Positions 36,444 through 47,900 of a stretch of DNA of 64,000 bases are shown here, piece by piece. The number at the start of each line of letters is the position of its first letter. Within the stretch, counting starts at the first letter, position 1. The notes beneath the pieces were generated by a model. That model made no database searches, had not been told where the DNA came from, and was given only the letters and a program-made list of their open reading frames with translations. Source of the stretch: Aphelenchoides besseyi (lineage: Eukaryota > Nematoda > Chromadorea > Rhabditida > Aphelenchoididae); the NCBI GenBank assembly GCA_024699855.1, contig JAMPIQ010000001.1, positions 16,244,001 to 16,308,000 of the forward strand. Direction: 5' to 3'. The position numbers were made by a program, and so were the translations under genes.

Positions 36444-37606
36444 TCAATTTCTGAAGAAATCAGCTACGGCTTCAGGCTCATCGTCCTCTTCTTCATCCTC
36501 GCGTTCTAGTTTCTCTTCTTTCATCGATTTGTGTAACAGAACGGCGTTCAATCGTGTTTTGCAGTAAATCTGAAGAGAACATGAAGTTGATTGCTGAATA
36601 CGGTCCTTACCTTCTTGGCCATCTGATGAGTTTGAATGTTGTGAACGCAGAGAAAACGATCGATTCCACAGGATGCGAATGTCGGTTCTGTGGGATGAGC
36701 GTGAATGGAACGAACTGAACCGGCAAACCCACGAAACTTCTGGAGCGGTCGAACTAAAACTGGCAAATTACAAACGGCATCGAGGAAAGTACTTACTTTT
36801 GCCACGAAGATCAAAGAGCGCCAAATCGCCTCTTGTGTTTCCGACGATCAACTGTTCAGGCCGATAGGTGGTCGAGATGGCTGTGATCGGTTCTTGTAGC
36901 CATTCCACTTCTTGCACTGGTCTTCGTTGAGCTTTCAGATCATACAGTCGGAGCTGATGGTGACCAGTGGCCGTGCAGATAAGTTTGGAGTCTGTGAAGC
37001 GAATGGCCGAAACCCAAATCGGCTTTCTCAAACACAACGACGATTCTTTGACCTGAAACTTGAGTATAGAAGTTGAAGTAGAAGAAAACATACGTTCTTA
37101 GCCGTGAACACGTTTTGGCCGTTCGAGAGATCCCACAACTTTAACGGATTTTCACGACCACCAGATGCCAAGAAATGATCGTTTAGTGGATCAACCCTCA
37201 GGCATTTCAGATTATTTCCAGCTTCAATTACGGTCGTCTCGTCGCACCTAATAACTCCAGTTTCTGTTCCTGTGATCACTTGTCCTCTAGAATCAATGTG
37301 AAGAAGTTGACTGCGCATTTTGACCTACTGATTTGTTGATTGAATCGAAACAAATTGAGCATCTAAATCGGGAGCAGAACTAACTGTCGTGTACGAGTCC
37401 AAATGATACGAATTGACTTGACCGTTCTTTTGCAATGCCAATACTTCGCCTTCAAGAGACGAACCAACTCCTCGGTAACACAACTCGACGATTCCATGGA
37501 CTTTGGGTTGCAACTTCTCGATCGAATTCACGTTTCGAACCTTCGAGCTCTGCAACTCGACGACTTTGAACGCGCCGGTAGTTGCTCCCAAGAAGCAATC
37601 TGTCAT
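36444..37606 (-). CDS. wdr74: WDR74 homologue (WD40 ribosome-biogenesis factor, yeast Nsa1)
   Basis: The ATG at 37606 gives MTDCFLGATTGAFKVVEL, the first WD-like blade. A 60-base intron (GTTAGT...AATCAGTAG) removes an apparent in-frame TAG near 37327 and joins to VKMRSQLLHIDSRG. Blades continue with DHFLASGGRENPLKLWDL, KLICTATGHHQLRLYDL, QLIVGNTRGDLALFDLRG, and SVRSIHAHPTEPTFASCG with DRFLCVHNIQTHQMAKK. The end, IYCKTRLNAVLL and then a long Glu/Asp run to ADFFRN, is that of WDR74. The protein binds pre-60S particles and helps recruit the exosome cofactor MTR4 in the nucleolus. It starts 100 bases after the URB1-like stop, on the same strand. Confidence 0.82.
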
Positions 37607-37706
37607 TCTGAAGACTATGTAAATGAGATAAAACAAAACAATCAGAGAGAACTAGTGGTTGATTGACCAATGGGTTTCAACGTATTTCAAAACAAAACAA
37701 TTTATT

Positions 37707-38950
37707 TCAACAATCAACAAGAAAGTTCAGTTCAATCAACGGATTCTTTTCTTCTTTGCACTTCGATTCAAAAGCTTCGATCATCTGAAAAAACAGTAAG
37801 TAGTAAGTCGGTCGTTCAATATTACTCACTCTTCTGTAGTTTAGCTTCAATGTCATAAGCCGGAGAGGATCATCAGTCCAAGTGACCACGTGGTTGGCGA
37901 GCTGAACGAACAGACCACTCAAGTTCACTATCTCAACAACCGTCGTTGTCGGATGCTGAAACTTCGATAAGAGCACTCGTATCGGTTACTTACAGTCACT
38001 GCGAAGAAGAACCATGTGGACAAATTGTGTTTATCGAAGAGACTTCGCGCACAATTTGAGTGTTGGAGTGAGTTTCTAAGCAGAATTATGATCCGCATTT
38101 TACTCGTGTTGTTGCAGATGGTGGTTGTGAAGGCAGACAAACATGCGCCAATAATCCCACTGAAAACAGTTCAAATAAACTCGTGAGAGTGACTCACCTC
38201 CTCTCTAGAACCTCGTAGTCTTCAGGCCGATGGATGGAGTAGCAGACGCAGCCGAGAATCCAATGTCGTTCACGATTGTAATTGGACAGAGATTCAGAGA
38301 AGAAGAATTTGTTGAACTCAGAAATCATATCGAGCCGCAGAGCCGGACGTTGACTGAAAGATGCCATCAAAGGTCGAAACATCGGATAGCCGGGATTCAA
38401 CATTACAGTCACCGATTCGCAGAGAAACCGAGTTACAGCTAAACAGAAAACTGACTGTTTAAAAGTAAACAACTCACGAGACGAAAGACGTTGATTCGGT
38501 TTCTGAACTCCGTTCTTGATCAAATGAAGAAAGAAAGTGATCAGAGACTTCGGCCCAAACTCTTCCAAACTCAGTTCTCGAGCCAAGTTCGAGTAGTTCT
38601 GTAGGGTAACGTAGGCAATCGAGCGTTTTTCATCGTCGTGAAAACTCAGAGCTGACAACAGGAAATGAAGACCGTTGGCCAAAATAAACTTCTTGCACAT
38701 CAACTGAAAGAAGAGATAACTTGATTTGTGGAACTCGAACACAAACCTCTGAGCCGCGAAAGATCAACGAATAGAAAACTTTGAGCAACTCTTCCGGATC
38801 GTAGAATTCATCACTCAACGACTCATTTTGATACTCCGATCTGATCATCCGATGTGCAGTTGCCAAAATGACTGTCGGATCCAAACAGTCGAGAATTTGA
38901 TTGGCATTTCGCAGCGCCAAGAACTTCTCACAACCCAATGGTTTTGGCAT
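37707..38950 (-). CDS. URB1/NPA1 C-terminal-domain protein
   Basis: About six exons from ATG 38950 (MPKPLGCEKFLALRNANQIL) to ...LIELNFLVDC. The helical repeat region contains LMCKKFILANGLHFLLSALS and SIAYVTLQNYSNLARELS. The most telling block is ERHWILGCVCYSIHRPED followed by YEVLERR, the conserved C-terminal signature of URB1/NPA1 (W-I-L ... D-Y..LERR). URB1 is a very large nucleolar scaffold of early pre-60S particles, whereas this gene encodes only about 370 residues. The N-terminal thousand or more residues are missing or encoded elsewhere. An acceptor-like TTCAATTCAG directly precedes the ATG, so an upstream exon is possible. An AATAAA overlaps the stop. Confidence 0.6.
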
Positions 38951-39519
38951 CTGAATTGAACGAGAGGACTAGTTTCTAATTTCCGTTAAATCTCAGCGCT
39001 TCTGCAGCACAACGACTGAACAAGCAAACGAATTGAATTCGCGTCGAGAGATGAGTTTCTGGTTGCGTGAGTTTACTCGTGTATTTGTTTGAATTGATGT
39101 TCGCTCTTTTGCAAAATTCAAATATCAATTTTTTGAAGTTTTTAGTCCACGTCGATTGTCCATTTGACGAAATTTCAATGACAAGTCCGTTGACTGCATT
39201 TCGTGGAAACCACTGGCAAAAGAACACTCATGGAAACTGATAAGCCGAAAATGTTTTTTTCCTTTTGAGATCGTCGATACGCAGTTTAATCAAAACAAAC
39301 GGCGATCTTTGGACAAGTTTGAGTACGTGGTTTTCGTTGAAATTTCTTCGACCGTTGGCTCGAAGAAACCAAAGCCCAATCCCCGAATTCGAATAACAAG
39401 TTTCGAGTATAAAATCTTCGGTTCTTAAGTTGGAATCTTCACTTGTCAGTTTGATGGTTAAGATTTATGTCTACAAAGGGTTTTCATCAGTAACTACAAC
39501 AATAAGTTTGGGATTAAAT
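38951..39519. other. Intergenic between URB1-like and DUF4139 genes
   Basis: Minus-strand frames at 38976-39227 do not extend URB1 similarity in a way I can support. The segment may hold 5' exons of the URB1-like gene. Confidence 0.35.
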
Positions 39520-41654
39520 TTATGGTACGATTGAGCTCATGATTGTCGATCCGTAGACTACGGACTCATTCAACGGATATTCGATTGTCCACTTCACGAT
39601 CAAATCTCGTTTCTCTCCCGCATTAAGAGCGCACGTCCATTCGAGGTTGTTTTCTTTGCTTAAACACGCTTCCACTCGTCCACTTCGCAGATCCGGAGAA
39701 ATCAAAGTCACCTAAAAACGTTTATCGATCAGAACGATTAGATGCTTTGTTGTTTACCTTAATCTTATCTTCAACAGCTCGTGGAATCGGTTCCCGCACT
39801 GTGATCAAGATTTCTTCGCTGACTTTCGCGTTTCTTACACTGATTACCTGCTCGTGAGATAGCAGCGAATATTTTGTCATGAAGCCAATCTGTAAACTTT
39901 AAGAGATGCAATATTTTTGAAAACAAACCTTATCGTGTGTACGCTTTGCCGGCTGGTATTCGATTTTAACTGCCGGATCAACACCCAACGAACAAGTAAA
40001 CTGCTCTCCCGGCATCACGGTGTTCAAATTGTTCTAGAACATAGCACATTACAAAGCTAAATTTGAAAACAACTCACTTGACAAATGAAAGAGTTGTTCA
40101 AGAATACTGAGGCTTGACCCTGCAGTAACACTAAAGAAGAAGTGTTGGTAACCAGAGCTGATAGGAGAGCGGAAGTTGATTTGGACGGATTTGTTTCGTG
40201 CATGAATTTCGGTTCCAATTTGATCTTCGAAATCAAAACGCGATGTTGTTGTCCGTTTGATTGGATGGTCGCAGCTTCTTCAATTGGAAAGTAGGAACAA
40301 GGAAGTTGATCACGGTTCTGATGATTCACGTCGTTATCGGAGTTCGAACGAGCGATCGTTAGTCGTTGCAATGCGGCAGCATCGGTGAAATCGTTATAGT
40401 CGAACGATCCAATTCCGCCGTCTTCTTCGGATCCATTACTCAACGGTTTTCTATGATTCGAATAATTTCGTTGACGAAAACTGAAAACGAAAAATGAACA
40501 TTTTCATTAGAAACTCACGATTGTTGTTGACGCCGTTGAAAGGCGACGTTCAAATTCGCCAAGGGTGGTAGGAACGTGTTGGCGATTAGCGGCGTTGCTG
40601 TGGATAAAAGAAGTTCAACGTTCGTCCAATCTTCGTCCGTTCGCTGATCAATTAGTCCGTAGTACATCAAGTGAATCTGATTCTGAGTCTCTTGCTCCAA
40701 ATCAACGGCCGATGTTGAGGCCCGAATATCGTAGGCGGGACGCCAAGACGCACAGTAAACTTGATAGCTGAGGAAAATTCCAGCTTCGCCCTCAACCTCC
40801 GCTTCAACGACCATTTGCAACGAACTAAAACCCAAAAATACGTTTGCTTTGACTGGTGAACGCTACCGCTTGTGATTATCGTACTCCAAACGACAACTCA
40901 GCTTCTCGACTTGTCGTTCAAGCGAATCGGTTTGCTGATTCAAATCGGCCAAAATTTTTCGTTTATTTCGAATCTCATCACGTAAATCAGAGGCCGATTT
41001 CGCTAAAAACGAAAATAATCAACTTGTTTCGAGGAGTGGACTTACCGTAATAGTCGAGAAACTGAGTCAAATTCTGCATCGCTTCATTGCACAACAGAAA
41101 CGACGGATTGTTGTTGTTGTTCTGCTCGACCGGTTTTGTCGTGATCACGTTCTGACCGATCTAAAAATCTCCAAGTGTTCTTGTGTCGAAGTCGATAACT
41201 CACTTGTCCGGCAATTCCATCAAGAACTTCGAGTCGTTTTTGTAGAACATGATTCTCGTCTTCGACTTTCGATTGTTCGCTTTCTTTTGCGCGCAATTCA
41301 TCTTCCAACCGATTTAGCTGCAAGCATTTGAATGTCATTTAATATTGTGCTTTCTTACCTCAATATGAAGTTCAGTTTGTTCGTTTAGTGGTGTTTCTTC
41401 GTATTGAACTTGTTTGATTTGGACCAATCGATGACCTTCAACGCGAATCGATTGCCGTTCAATCACTGGCGACAAATTCTAAAGGTTATGTATTTTAACC
41501 ATCTATCAAGATTTATTACCTCAATTAAGAGTGTGGTTTTGCCTTGAGCAACCTCTGTAGTAATCACACGTTTCACTTCGGCCCGATCCGCGTAAACGAT
41601 CACCGACTTTGTTGGCAGCGTTTTAACGTTCAACCTCTGAGTTCGATCGTCCAT
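39520..41654 (-). CDS. DUF4140/DUF4139 protein (F37C4.5-like), intact copy
   Basis: About ten exons from ATG 41654. The N-terminal DUF4140 block is SVIVYADRAEVKRVITTEVA, then VIERQSIRVEGHRLV. A coiled coil follows (LNRLEDELRAKESEQSKVED and further heptads). The DUF4139 barrel has AGIFLSYQVYCASWRPAYDI near 40760, DEDWTNVELLLSTATP near 40600, and the last strand block NNLEWTCALNAGEKRDL near 39640. The Trp residues in CASW and DEDW are intact here but read TGA in the decayed paralogue at 7.6-9.5 kb. The family is widespread in eukaryotes and bacteria with no agreed biochemical role; a cytosolic or secreted beta-barrel protein fits. Confidence 0.8.
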
Positions 41655-42434
41655 ATCGGTTCTGCAAAATTGGATTAAAAGAGCGAAAATGTTATAAGCC
41701 AACGAGTATGACTTCCAAGGTTAACAATGATTGATTACGCGCAATCAAGCGATGGTCGAATTTTTGTTCTATCAAAGTCAAAGGTCGTGAGAATTTGTGG
41801 AAGTACCGCCTTTTGATAAAAACTGATAAAAGCGCCTTAAACAGTCCGCCTCTTTGACCGACGATGGTCAATTCGTCCGTTTCATTAGTCAGAATTGCTG
41901 AATTCGCATACGTTGAATCAGAACAGAACTCGCGCTTTTAAACGGGAGCTTATGGTCGAAGGCTTCGAGCATTGGGCGGTGTCGATTTTTATCACCATCA
42001 CCATCTAGTGCTCGGCAATCGGTGTTTCGTGGACATCAACAGTCGAATTGATGCGCTAGAGTGATGTTTCAACGAAAATGGACAAAAGAAAAGACTTTGG
42101 ACTCACTAATATTCGGAACGAAATTCAATTGCTCGTCCGTTTCCTTCCTCCTCAACGATTGAGAAATCCGATGATAAGGAACACAAAGCTCATAATACGT
42201 GACAAAACCGACTGAATGGTCACTTTCGGTTGGAATGATCGGAAAGCAAATTGTGGGGGCGTCCCCGAACCCTATCGATCAAAAACCGTTTGGTCAGCAG
42301 CGGAGATTGTAATCGTGCAAAACCCGTAGTAATGATCGACAGAGAAGTTTAACCGCGCATTCAACTCTTTTTGCACAATTCAAATAACCAACGATAATTT
42401 ATTCAGACAAACAAATTGTAACAGAAAAAAAGCT
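41655..42434. other. Intergenic, tandem minus-strand genes
   Basis: 780 bases with no gene. An AATAAA on the minus strand at about 42398-42403 probably serves the proteasome gene. The phrase GTACCGCCTTTTG near 41807 also occurs in the 390-base repeat at 44.7 and 63.6 kb, too short to mean much. Confidence 0.45.
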
Positions 42435-43304
42435 TCAGAGTTCGGCGACCAATGAGTCCAATTGCTCTTTGTTCAAACGCTCGAATTTTCCCGATTGAAA
42501 GCCGGTCGCATCGACAATTGGCGTGATGGTAACGATCTCGACGTTACTTGAAGTCAACTTCTCTTCCATCACTTGTTTCAAGATAGTCAACGCGATTTTC
42601 TGTGCCTCACGCAAAGTTAAATTCTAAAAGATGAATATGGAAAGATAAAAGTATTCGATACCTCGTGGTAATGCTCCTTCAGATTCTGTTCCGCACCATC
42701 AGATGCCGCACCGATTGACTTAGCCAACGAGTGGATGAACGTGCCGCTTGGATCCAAATGATAAAGTTGGGGTCCGGTTTGATCGACTCCAGCGAACAGC
42801 ATCGCAACTCCGAATGGTCGAGACATTGAGGCTTTAACATCGTCATCACCGAATTGTAACGCCAAGTTCGCAACCGATTGAGTCACATCTTCGACGCGAA
42901 TCTTTCGATTGTACGTGAAATAGAAGTTTTGTGCTTCGATCTGCGCACGTTCAACCAATGTACGAGAGTCACCGATCAAACCCGCAAATGTGACACCTAA
43001 AAGAACAATCCACTCAAAAGTTTTCGGCCAGAAAAACTCACCAATGTGCGTATCGACTTTGGAAACCTTCTCGATCGCTTCACTGACCATCAGTTTGGCG
43101 GTTGCTCGCTTCTCGGCTGCCAACAACACACCTTCTTTCGTCTTGATGCCAATGCTCGTCGATCCCAACTAAAAACGAATTCAGAATCCTCACACGGCGG
43201 CAACTCACTTTCACGGCTTCGATCGCATATTCGACTTGAAACAAGCGGCCTTCTGGCGAGAAGGTGTTTACACCACGATCGTATTCACTGCGCGTCAAGA
43301 ACAT
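42435..43304 (-). CDS. pas-5: 20S proteasome subunit alpha-5
   Basis: Four exons from ATG 43304 encode about 245 residues, the usual length. The N-terminal signature of alpha subunits is complete: [20 protein letters not shown] and YAIEAVK. Exon 2 gives [20 protein letters not shown], characteristic of alpha-5. Further matches are [32 protein letters not shown] and [20 protein letters not shown], then the C-terminal helix [17 protein letters not shown]. Alpha-5 is a fixed position in the outer ring of the 20S core that gates substrate entry and binds the 19S regulator. A single-copy essential gene in all eukaryotes; nothing looks broken. Confidence 0.95.
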
Positions 43305-43979
43305 TTTGTTTCCCACCAAAAGCTTTCAGTTTCGCGTAAAATAAGTGACTTCGAAGCTCACTCTCCAAAATCATCGTTTTTGCTGCGCACAGCGAACATC
43401 GGGGCGCAGTTCGTTGCAACCGAACGGCAACTTGATTTCATCTCCGGTTCTCGTTTTTTGAAAACACTTGTGCGCTGCAAACCTAAATTCTCGTTGAAAG
43501 TGTTTGCTGTATCAACTCGTAAACAACCTTAACAGACAGCCACGCAAGAGTCTTGATTTTAGTTACAGACAACTCTCTAATGGTCATTTTGAGTTCATTT
43601 TTTCGTCATGTACAAACAGCATCTACAGCGATGTTAAATCGGGGGTGTTCCTATGCCTACAAATCCATTCAATGGAAATGAGCATCGGATTAAAAAACTT
43701 GAATTATAACTCTTTCAATCCGCTACTCTTTAACAGAAAATGTGCGTTCAAATGCTGTTCAGTTTCTATCTTAAACATCATCCATCTCTTTATTTGAATA
43801 ATGGGATTGAAGTTATGAACTAGTTCTAATGACAAAAACGCGGCTCTTCGTGTATTATGCATCTAACGTCCATTCGTACACATAAACTACTGCGATAAAA
43901 GTAAACGACTTTTTCTTGGTTTTGAATGCGATTGCCAAGTTTCCAACAACCGACCATGACCATTGTCGAATATCAAATA
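43305..43979. other. Intergenic leading into transposon cluster
   Basis: No gene supported on either strand; the proteasome promoter is expected next to 43305. Confidence 0.45.
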
Positions 43980-44593
43980 CAGGATGGGCCAAAATGAACT
44001 CACTAGTCGGGATCGCCAATAATGTTCGTATTTTTGAATTTTTACTAGACAAACTGTATATTTTCTGAATCTTTATAGTCCCCAAAATTCATATGAGCTC
44101 AAAGTTAAAATTTTGCCTTGGTCCCCCCTTGTCGCTTTTCGGGCAGCTTTCGATTTAAAAAAAGTTCATTGACAAGAGAAAAACTCAACAATCAAAGAAT
44201 CTCGACATGTGCGCCTTCTCGATCAATGCACATTTGCAGTCGACGAGCAAAGTTGGCGGCAATTCCTTCTCTCATCGGCCGATTTTGACGAATTTGATCC
44301 GCGGTTTCTTCGATAGCCGCTCGCAATTGGTCAGTCAGACGGACAACAACAATTGATGTTACTCTTGCTTCATTTCACATTAATTTGAATCGATTTCTTT
44401 AGATTGAAAGCAACCCGAAAAGCGACACAAGAGGGACCATGAGAAAATTTTTCGAATTTCAAAATTTTAATTTTGAGCTCATGAATTTTGGGGACTTTGA
44501 GAATACAGAAAATGTACAACTTGTACAGTAAAAATCCAAAAATAAGAACGTTATTTGCGATTCCGACTAATGAGTTCATTTTGGCCCATCCTG
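43980..44593 (-). mobile_element. Tc1/mariner-derived element M1, copy 1
   Basis: 614 bases bounded by inverted ends CAGGATGGGCCAAAATGAAC and its reverse, with TA on both sides (43978-43979 and 44594-44595). A strand inside (44200-44350, minus) still encodes a transposase C-terminal tail: RLTDQLRAAIEETADQIRQN, and then ANFARRLQMCIDREGAQVE, the usual RR..C...G.H/Q.E end of Tc1/mariner DDE enzymes. The catalytic part is gone, so this is an internally deleted non-autonomous copy. It has the same length as the copy at 47901, in the opposite direction. Confidence 0.85.
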
Positions 44594-44713
44594 TAGATCA
44601 ATTGACAGAATTATCATTGCTAATCAATCTGATGGTCTTTAGTTATTTTTACAGATTATGACCAGTGAGATCGATTTCTGTCATCGTTACAGTTAACTAT
44701 ACGATTCTCAGAG

Positions 44714-45101
44714 ACGCCGTCGATCTCTTTGTTCAAATTCAAACTTGAGCAACACCCGAGGAAAGACCTAAAGGTCAAGAAATAATTTGCGCTCGTAAAT
44801 GATATCGTGATCTATTGTCTACCGAGAGATATAAACCGCCGTTCTGCTAGTTAATGCATATTTGACTGCGGGTACCGCCTTTTGCAAGTTCCATGTTCTC
44901 ATTCGAGTAGCATATAAACCGTGGAAATGAGTCCAAACATTCACTTCGTCCTCTCATTCCTTCACATCCCATTCCTTTGCTCTTCTTCCCGCTGATCAAT
45001 CAGCGCGCTAATCTACGTTTACTGTTTACTTCTCTACTAGTAAACTAGCTTAGCGCGTGGAATGACCAAACGGTTCAACCGAAGAGCAGTTTTCTAGTCC
45101 A
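44714..45101 (+). repeat. 390-base repeat R3, copy 1
   Basis: Nearly identical to 63616-64000, same orientation, from ACGCCGTCGATCTCTTTG to TTTCTAGTCCA. It includes a TATA-like CATATAAACCGTGG (about 44909) and a palindromic-looking TTTACTTCTCTACTAGTAAAC (read in two halves around 45030). It could be an LTR-like or promoter-bearing repeat, or part of a larger duplicated unit; no coding sequence is recognised. Confidence 0.8.
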
Positions 45102-45664
45102 GCGACGGAAGACGAAGCCTATCCGTTTATAATTTCAGTAATTGAAGGAATAATCTGCACCTGAAAAAGTTGGCAATTCGCATATTGGAGTTGTCGTCGA
45201 TGGCAAATCCCGTGAACCGTCCGCTTCAAGTCCTTTGTGTTCGTGCAATCTATTCGTGTGAAGGAACACGAGATCAAAGTCGAACAAAAGGCGGTCTATC
45301 CTGTCGACGAAGTACTCGGGAATTGACTCCAAGGCGTTTTCGTTCAGTCATTTACTCAACAAACGTAAACTTTGACTGTTCGTGTTCGTTGGGAAATTGT
45401 TTAAACTAAATGAGGTTAACGAATGCCGATGTGATTTTGAACAAAGATTGTGGTTAAGAAGTATTCAACAAGATAAAGTACTGTCCTAGAAAACAATCCA
45501 ATGGTTACTTTCGGCAGGTGATTTCGTTAGTCGACATCTCCAACTTCTATGTTTTCGATGATTCAGGCCGTCAATACTGGAGGACAGATCAGTGTGTTAT
45601 TCTCTTTTGTTTACTTCAGTGTTGATGCTTCGTTATGATTGTTTGCGTTTAAGTAAGAGTTCTA
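45102..45664. other. Intergenic, unresolved open frames
   Basis: Stretches around 45220-45370 read as possible protein (for example VKEHEIKVEQKAVYPVDEVL) but are interrupted by stops and lack good splice joins. It may be a decayed gene. Confidence 0.3.
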
Positions 45665-46300
45665 CAAGGTGGGGCAAAATGAACTCCCGTCGGTTTTTTG
45701 CGAATAACTTTTTTATCGATGATCTTTTTGAACAAGTTATACATTTTCTTGGTCCCTATGGTCCCCATTTTCAAATGGAAACAATTAAAATTTTGAAAAA
45801 ATTTCACCTTACCTCCTCTCTGGTCCAATTTTGTCGATCTTGACCACGTTCGGTTTTCTGTTTTTGTCTGCAATGAGTTACACGGTCGCAGCCGCCAGTT
45901 ACTCTTGAAGAACTAAGAACAGCAATCGTGGAAGTTGCCAACGATCTTCAACGAAATCGCGAAATGAGAACGAATTGCGGCCAGTTTTCCTCGTCGTCTT
46001 CATTAATGCTTGCAACGTGAAGGTGGCCAAGTGGAAATCCGTTAATCATTTGTTTTTGTTGTTAATTTGTTAATTAAACGCTTCAATTTTAAACATTTAA
46101 AGATGTTTTAAACAGATCGACAAAATTGGACCAAAGAGGGGATAAGGTGAAATTTTTTCAAATTTTCAAAATTTTAATTTTGTTTCCATTTGAGAATGGG
46201 GACCATAGGGACTAAAAAATGTATACTTTGTTTAGAAAAAAACCATCGATAAAAAAGTTATTCGCAAAAAACCGACGAGAGTTCATTTTGCCCCACCCTG
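45665..46300 (+). mobile_element. Tc1/mariner-derived element M2
   Basis: 636 bases with inverted ends (CAAGGTGGGGCAAAATGAAC on the left, matching GTTCATTTTGCCCCACCCTG on the right) and flanking TA. It is related to but diverged from the M1 copies. A relic of the same transposase tail is visible at about 45895-45980 (TLEELRTAIVEVANDLQRN), followed by breaks. Confidence 0.8.
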
Positions 46301-46584
46301 TACTTTGAGTTGTTTTTGGAATGTGGTTATGAGTTCATGAACCTTTTTCATTAAAGGAATATGTTGACACTAAACTTTGATTTCTGTTATATCAAATAGA
46401 ATTTATTCTGCGCGGTTCATAATGTGAAGATTATGCTAATTGTTATGTAAACGACTATCTCGCATAAAAAAGTTTTGCATATAAAAGTTGACGTCGGGTT
46501 TCGATTTGTTCCAAATTGTCACTCGAGCTCTTCTCAGTTTGCAAAAGGTGACTTCTTTTCTTTGACTCTGCTTCTCTTCTCCCA
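46301..46584. other. Promoter region of the type I membrane protein gene
   Basis: 284 bases between the M2 element and the ATG at 46585; no gene seen. A TATA-like GCATATAAAAG lies near 46480. Confidence 0.5.
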
Positions 46585-47854
46585 ATGACACTTCCTGGCT
46601 TCTGGTGGTCTTTGGCTCTAATTGCAATCCTCGGATCGATGGTCTTGGTCACCAACTCCAACACAAGCACGTGTGGCGTTCAGACGTCGGACAACAAGAC
46701 GTGAGTTCTCATTTGAAGTCGCCCATCTGAATCCGTATTTTTCAGCGTTCTTTCCGGAGATTGCAAGAAGCTTGTCACAGTTGGCACGAACAGACAAGAA
46801 CTGGTCCTGGACTTTGTCTCGCTTGCTACCTGTACCGACAACATTGTCGAGAAGTTGGTCGATTGAAGTTAACGAGTTAACTTGTCGTTCTTTTACATGT
46901 TCGATTTGATGCTCGGAAAGTGCAAGTTTGCCATGACTTTTGTCTACAACACTGCTGGTTCTGCTCTTCACGTCGGTGAGTTCTGTTCTTTTGCAATTCT
47001 TTAAAATAACAGATGTCAAAACAATGGATCTTCCGGTCAATGCTCAAGTAAACGGGCAAGACATAACATTCGTGGACCCAACCGGAGATACCACATTAGT
47101 CAATTGCGATACCACCAAGAGCATCTTCACGGCCGGTTCAGGAGACAAACTGGAAGTCGCGGTGCAAATCAAACCACAAAAACCCGGCTCAAAAGGAATC
47201 GGAAAGCTCAAGCTGACGATCGTATGTTTCGACTATTGGGTACTCAATATCTGGAGATTTAGGACGCTCCGTTGGCGCAGAAACAAGAAGAACCCTCGAA
47301 GTGGACGACGGGCGTGATTGTGGGAATTGTTGTTGTTGTGGTGTGAGTTCATGACTTCCGTCTGAACTTCAACATTTCAATTTCAGTGTTCTTTGCCTCA
47401 GCTTCAGCTCTTCAATCGGTTCATCCGTTTTCTTCGGTTACAAACATCGTCATGCCCGTGTTGCCGAAGCTCAAAAAGGTCGTCTCCCGCAGTCGGTCGT
47501 GCATCCATCAGTTACGAACCGGGCAGCACCGAGTCAAACACAGACCAAAGCAATAACTGTTGTCAACACGGACCAAGTTCCAACTGTGGTTCGTTGACAT
47601 GAACTGCGCAAATGACCTTTCATTTGCAGGCTGCGAAAAAAGAACTTTCGGCGAATTCTATAATGGCGCAAATCAAAGCGGGCTTTATCAAGGATCCAGA
47701 GGTTTCGATGCAAGAACGTGCGGCAAGAAAGGAACAGGAGAAGAAGCAGGCCGAGGAGAATGCGCAAAAAAGTTTCCGTGAAAAGACCAGATCTGTGCGT
47801 GCTCTCTTTGCGTTGCGAAAAAAGAATTCGACTCGACCACGACTTGGCGATTAA
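46585..47854 (+). CDS. Single-pass type I membrane protein, LAMP-like layout
   Basis: The signal peptide (FWWSLALIAILGSMVLVTNS) is followed by a luminal or extracellular part of beta type with a few Cys (STCGVQTSD, SGDCKKL, GKCKFAMTFVYNTAG, VNCDTTKS). A transmembrane helix TTGVIVGIVVVVVVLCLSF comes next, then a basic start to the cytosolic tail. Introns of about 40-50 bases separate the exons; one near 46840 (GTACCG...AACGAG) is needed to avoid stops and is less certain. The tail has two possible ends: a stop at 47597 if unspliced, or, by a 46-base intron ending TTTGCAG, an extra Lys/Glu/Gln-rich helix (ARKEQEKKQAEENAQKSF) to 47854. The layout recalls lysosome-associated membrane proteins, but no diagnostic motif proves it. 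Confidence 0.6.
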
Positions 47855-47900
47855 ATCACCGCCAAATCGAATTCCAGTGAGGACGAAGAACCGCGAAATA

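Noticed and set aside
37325..37330. In-frame TAG in WDR74 as a sign of a pseudogene
   Set aside because: A 60-base intron with GTTAGT donor and AG acceptor removes the TAG and restores the WD40 frame.
39301..39332. Second SL1-like match (ACAAGTTTGAG)
   Set aside because: Only the last ten bases match the leader; this is expected by chance in a window this size.
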